9,623 bases of DNA from Verrucomicrobia bacterium UBA3761. GTDB lineage: Bacteria > Verrucomicrobiota > Kiritimatiellia > RFP12 > UBA1067. The stretch is from the NCBI GenBank assembly GCA_002371135.1, contig DFGB01000075.1, forward strand, positions 1 through 9,623. Reading direction: 5' to 3'. Positions 6,364-9,623 of the stretch are shown in pieces. Position numbers and translations under genes: made by a program. The notes below the pieces were generated by a model. The model was not told the origin of the DNA. It saw only the letters and a program-made list of their open reading frames with translations, and did no database searches. Each line of letters opens with the position of its first letter. Within the stretch, counting starts at the first letter, position 1.

Positions 6364-7344
6364 ATGGCAGAAAAAGCAAGTTTTTCCCGGCGCGAGTTCC
6401 TGCGCGGCTTTGCCGCCGCAGGGCTCGCCCTTTCAACACCGCCGCCTTCGCAGGAGAACGCGGTGCGCACTATCGACCCGGACCTCGCGGTCGTGATGAG
6501 CGACCTCCACGTCGGCAAACCGTGGGCGGAGCAGAAGTTCAAGACGGACCGCAGCTACGACTACATCGACCCGACCGTGCGGCGGCTCGTCGCGGACATA
6601 CTCTCAATGAAGGTCCTTCCCGCGCACGTCTTCATTCTGGGCGACGTCTCGGTATGCTTCGGCGAAGAGCGCGATTACGAGATTGCAAAAGAAATCCTCT
6701 CGCCTCTTGAAGAAGCGGGAATCAAGATCGTGGCGACGGCCGGCAACCACGACCGGCGCGTGCCTATGGCGGCGACGCTCGGCGAATGGATCGCCCCCTC
6801 GCCGGTAGAGGGCCGCTTCGCATCCGTCACAAGTCTGCCGAAGTTCGACATGATCCTCCTCGATTCGCTCAAGGAAACCGACCCCGCTAGCGAGAACAAC
6901 AGCGCAGGGCGCGGCGGATGCGAACTCGGCGCCGCGCAGGCGAAATGGCTCGAGGACTTCCTCGCCGGAACGACCCGCCCGGCGCTCGTCTGCGCCCACC
7001 ATACTGCGTGGTCGCTCGGCATCAACAAGCAAATGGTCAAGTCGCCCCGCGTCTGCGGCTATCTGCACGGCCACAACCACAGCTGGCAGGAGAACATCCT
7101 CTTTTCGAGCTACGCCAGAAAGACGATGATACGCATGGTAGGCCTCCCCTCGATGGGCATGGACCGCGATATAGGCTTTGCCGTCCTGCGCGCGTTCGAC
7201 GACAGGGTGGAGCTCGCGCAGGTCGAGCGCGACTACTACTTCCCCGTCAAGACGTCCAAGGAAGAACGCCTGCCCCTCTGGGACTGCCTCGTCAAGGAAC
7301 GCCACGGCCGCAAAGTCTCTTTCCCATTCGAGAAGAAAATATGA
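6364..7344 (+). CDS. Tat-exported calcineurin-like metallophosphoesterase
   Basis: The 326-residue protein has a twin-arginine leader, SRREFLRGF at residues 8-16 followed by the hydrophobic AAAGLALS. It should therefore be exported already folded, with its metals bound. All five signature blocks of the calcineurin-like phosphoesterase family are present: DxH at Asp47/His49 (SDLHVG), GD at 93-94 (ILGDVS), GNHD at 127-130, His212-His213 (CAHHTAW) and GHNH at 236-239. These residues coordinate a two-metal centre that hydrolyses phosphomonoesters or phosphodiesters. Length is typical of a single-domain member. The substrate cannot be read from sequence. The stop codon overlaps the start of the next gene (ATGA at 7341-7344), so the two products are made together, which hints at a phosphorylated or phosphodiester-linked glycan as shared target (inference). 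The gene lies directly behind a consensus promoter. Confidence 0.92.
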   Translation: MAEKASFSRREFLRGFAAAGLALSTPPPSQENAVRTIDPDLAVVMSDLHVGKPWAEQKFKTDRSYDYIDPTVRRLVADILSMKVLPAHVFILGDVSVCFGEERDYEIAKEILSPLEEAGIKIVATAGNHDRRVPMAATLGEWIAPSPVEGRFASVTSLPKFDMILLDSLKETDPASENNSAGRGGCELGAAQAKWLEDFLAGTTRPALVCAHHTAWSLGINKQMVKSPRVCGYLHGHNHSWQENILFSSYARKTMIRMVGLPSMGMDRDIGFAVLRAFDDRVELAQVERDYYFPVKTSKEERLPLWDCLVKERHGRKVSFPFEKKI

Positions 7345-9551
7345 AAAAGCCCATTCTCTTATCTGCGACAGTCCTGTGCGCATTCGCGGCGCAGGCGATG
7401 CTTGACGACGACGAGGCGCTCTCTGCGGCGCGCGAGGCGCTCTCGCGCCTGACGCTGCGCGAAAAGACCATGCTCCTCGCAGGATCCGGCACGATGACCC
7501 TCGCGCCGGTCCCCGGCGCCGCCACGGACCGCGAATGGACGATGAGCGACTCGAGCTCCACCGTCCGCGCTTCTCTCGAACGCTGGGGCTGGAGCTACGT
7601 CGAGCCGCAGGAAGAGAACACGAAGCTCCCTTCCCTTTCCGCATTGGCGCAGACGTGGGACGTCGAATGGGCGAGAAAGCACGGCGAAGTACTTGGCGCG
7701 GAATGCCGCGATCGCGGCGTGGACCAGCTGCTAGGGCCGGGCGTGAACATCATGAGGACGCCGCTCTGCGGCCGCAACTGGGAGTATCTGGGCGAAGACC
7801 CGGTCCTCGCGGCGAAGTTGTGCGTCCCGTTCATAAAGGGCGTGCAGAGTTATGATGTCGCGGCCACGGTGAAGCACTTCTGCCTGAACAACCAGGAACT
7901 CGCGCGAGGCTCGGTGGATACGCACGTCGACGACAGGACGCTCAACGAAATCTACCTCCCCGCATTCCGCGCCGCCGTGAAAGAAGCGGGCGTCCTCGCA
8001 ATCATGACGAGCTACAACAAGATAGACGGCGTCTGGGCGAGCGAAAACAAGTATACGCAAAAAGGCATCCTGCGCGACAGGTGGGGATTCAAGGGGTTCG
8101 TCGTCACCGATTGGGGCGGCCAGCACACGACGGCGTTCGCGGCGATGAACGGCGGCGGCGTGGAGATGCACCGCGGCGATCGCATAAGGCGCATTTACAA
8201 CCCGAAGACGGGCGCCTGCCCGCTCGCCGAAGCCGTGGAGCGCGGCGAGGTCCCCGTTTCAACCGTGGATGAAATGGCGCTGCGGACGCTCTTCGCGATG
8301 GCGAAGACGGGGTTTCTCACCGGTGCCAAGAGGAAGCGCGGAGAGCGCAATACGCCGGAGCATCAGCGCATCGCCCGCGAGGAGGGCGCCGAATCGATCG
8401 TCCTTCTCAAAAACGACCGCGGCCTCCTGCCGCTCGATGCAAAGGCCATGAAGAAGGTGCTCGTCGTCGGCATGCTCGCGGACGAAAAACAATGCCGCAA
8501 GGGCGGCTCGGCCGAGGGCAACACGCCGTATGAAGTCACTCTCTTCGCGGCGCTGACAAACCGCCTCCCGCATGCGGAAGTAAAGCTGATGCCCTTCTGC
8601 GCCAAGACGGTGCACGCCGAGACCGACGCGACGAACGCGACGGAGGCCGGCGCCCACGTCGAAATGAAGACGGAGGAGGCGTATTGCAGCGAAGATGAGC
8701 TACATGCCGCCGCGATGGCGGCGGATACGCTCGTCGTCTTCACCGGAACGGAACTCGGCGTGCAAGAGAACATGGAAAGCGAAGGACGCGACCGCGTCGA
8801 ATTCGACCTCCCCTCCCAGCTCCAGAAGGCGATGCACACGATACTCGACTGGCGCCATCCACGCACCATCGTGATTTCGCGCTCGGGGACGCCCGTCGGC
8901 TATACATGGACGGACAAGGCGGACGCCCTCTTGAAGACTTCATACCTCGGCATGGAAGAAGGCAACGCCATATGCGACGTTCTCTTCGGCGATGTAAACC
9001 CGTGCGGCAAGCTCGCCCAGACGTGGCCTCGCCGCTATGAAGACACGGCCGTGGCGCAATGCGGCACGTACAACGCGACGAACATCACGTACAACGAGCG
9101 CTTCTACGTCGGCTACCGCTGGCACGACAAGTCCGGCATAGTGCCGCTTTTCCCGTTTGGCCACGGGCTCGGCTATACGACGTTCAACATGGAGCTCGAA
9201 GGCATCGACGGCGGACGCGGCGGCGAACCCTTCACCCTGCGCGTCGCCGTAGAGAACACGGGGTCGCGGCGAGGCAAGGAAGTAGTCCAGGTCTATGCCG
9301 CATATCCGGACGCGAAGGTGGAACGCTGCGCCAAGGAGTTGAAGGCGTTCGCCAAAGTCGACCTCGCCCCCGGCGAAACGAAGACGGCGAAGCTTTCCAT
9401 CTCATTGCGCGATCTAGCGTACTGGGACGAATTCAACCATTCATTCCGCACCGACGCGGGGGAATACGAGGTGCTGATAGGCGCGTCCTCGGCCGACATC
9501 AGGTGCAAGGCGCGGGTGAAAGTCGACGACACCCGCTTCTTCGCCGACTAG
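7341..9551 (+). CDS. Secreted GH3 glycosidase (beta-glucosidase/xylosidase-like), normal domain order
   Basis: The 736-residue protein starts at the ATG overlapping the previous stop by four bases. The reading frame stays open upstream, but only this start gives a Sec signal peptide (MKKPILLSATVLCAFAAQA). Residues about 34-330 are the GH3 barrel: LCGRNWEYLGEDP at 142-154, Lys178-His179, nucleophile Asp257 in VVTDW. Residues about 345-615 are the GH3 C-terminal domain (SIVLLKNDRGLLPL; ESEGRDR at 479-485, with Glu481 the expected acid/base; FPFGHGLGYTTF at 604-615). Residues about 620-735 are the FnIII-like domain (VENTGSRRGKEVVQVY, LAPGETK). It should release single sugars from non-reducing ends of beta-linked oligosaccharides in the periplasm or outside the cell. 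The motif usually read DGPxGVR near the start is here DSSSTVR (70-76): the aspartate and arginine remain, the Gly-Pro is lost. Sugar specificity cannot be told from sequence. The ribosome site is weak (AGAAG), consistent with translational coupling. Confidence 0.93.
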   Translation: MKKPILLSATVLCAFAAQAMLDDDEALSAAREALSRLTLREKTMLLAGSGTMTLAPVPGAATDREWTMSDSSSTVRASLERWGWSYVEPQEENTKLPSLSALAQTWDVEWARKHGEVLGAECRDRGVDQLLGPGVNIMRTPLCGRNWEYLGEDPVLAAKLCVPFIKGVQSYDVAATVKHFCLNNQELARGSVDTHVDDRTLNEIYLPAFRAAVKEAGVLAIMTSYNKIDGVWASENKYTQKGILRDRWGFKGFVVTDWGGQHTTAFAAMNGGGVEMHRGDRIRRIYNPKTGACPLAEAVERGEVPVSTVDEMALRTLFAMAKTGFLTGAKRKRGERNTPEHQRIAREEGAESIVLLKNDRGLLPLDAKAMKKVLVVGMLADEKQCRKGGSAEGNTPYEVTLFAALTNRLPHAEVKLMPFCAKTVHAETDATNATEAGAHVEMKTEEAYCSEDELHAAAMAADTLVVFTGTELGVQENMESEGRDRVEFDLPSQLQKAMHTILDWRHPRTIVISRSGTPVGYTWTDKADALLKTSYLGMEEGNAICDVLFGDVNPCGKLAQTWPRRYEDTAVAQCGTYNATNITYNERFYVGYRWHDKSGIVPLFPFGHGLGYTTFNMELEGIDGGRGGEPFTLRVAVENTGSRRGKEVVQVYAAYPDAKVERCAKELKAFAKVDLAPGETKTAKLSISLRDLAYWDEFNHSFRTDAGEYEVLIGASSADIRCKARVKVDDTRFFAD

Positions 9552-9602
9552 ATTTAACGCAAAGACCGCAAAGTGCGTTAAATCTTTGCGGACTTTGCGT
9601 TA
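9551..9602. terminator. GCAAAG-type inverted repeat with two alternative hairpins, possible terminator
   Basis: Two overlapping stems are possible. Stem A pairs GATTTAACGCA (9551-9561) with TGCGTTAAATC (9574-9584), 11 perfect pairs around a 12-base loop. Stem B pairs 9555-9573 with 9584-9602, 19 positions with one mismatch around a 10-base loop. They share bases and cannot form together. The repeated core is CGCAAAG. It begins at the last base of the GH3 stop codon, where a terminator is expected. No T-run follows directly; a TTTTT occurs only at 9618-9622. It may be a dispersed repeat used as a terminator. Confidence 0.55.
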
Positions 9603-9623
9603 TTGTGCCGGCCAGAGTTTTTG

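Noticed and set aside
6108..6710. Open frame of 200 codons running through the palindrome into the phosphoesterase gene
   Set aside because: Its only recognisable part is the decayed Tat leader. The rest crosses the inverted repeat and promoter and then reads the phosphoesterase in the wrong frame.
6918..7340. N-terminal extension of the GH3 frame, in frame upstream of 7341
   Set aside because: The extension overlaps the phosphoesterase C-terminal half and reads as Arg/Pro-rich sequence. The ATG at 7341 gives a signal peptide and an ATGA overlap, so it is the better start.
6604..7644. Open frame of 346 codons on the minus strand across the phosphoesterase-GH3 junction
   Set aside because: It runs opposite two genes with full catalytic motif sets. 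The product is Arg/Ala-rich without domain features, typical of a shadow frame.

Overview
This 9.6 kb window looks like a carbohydrate-scavenging locus from a GC-rich bacterium. All genes are on the + strand. Genes use Shine-Dalgarno-like sites, and one promoter is a perfect match to the sigma-70 consensus. Four of the five proteins carry export signals (Sec, possible lipoprotein, or Tat), and two contain family 3 glycosidases (GH3). From memory of where these families co-occur, I infer a member of the PVC superphylum (Verrucomicrobiota, Kiritimatiellota or Lentisphaerota), perhaps from an animal gut. No marker gene here proves that.

Left block (1-3913): the 3' end of a dihydrodipicolinate synthase / N-acetylneuraminate lyase family gene overlaps by 8 bases a very large gene of 1246 codons. 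That gene encodes an exported multi-enzyme polypeptide. Its parts, in order, are a signal peptide with a possible lipobox, a YhcH/NanQ-type sialic acid anomerase domain, a sialidase-like propeller with five Asp-boxes, and a complete GH3 enzyme whose two catalytic domains are in reversed order. The lyase remnant, anomerase and sialidase form a coherent sialic-acid release, anomer-conversion and cleavage theme. The attached GH3 module is the unexpected part.

Middle block (3914-6363): a short AT-rich spacer with a plausible promoter precedes a 680-codon secreted protein built from three tandem LamG/concanavalin-like units. Its base composition is clearly lower in GC than its neighbours. Immediately after its stop codon lies a degenerate copy of the Tat-leader-coding start of the next gene. 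This is followed by a perfect 30-bp inverted repeat containing a five-times-repeated 10-mer, and then a consensus promoter. Together these suggest that this segment was rearranged or inserted between the two enzyme blocks.

Right block (6364-9623): a Tat-exported metallophosphoesterase is translationally coupled, by an ATGA overlap, to a conventional secreted GH3 enzyme of 736 residues with an altered DGPxGVR motif. The block ends in a GCAAAG-type inverted repeat that can fold into two mutually exclusive hairpins. The most notable item is the anomerase-sialidase-reversed GH3 fusion. The Tat-leader relic with its palindromic neighbour is the second.
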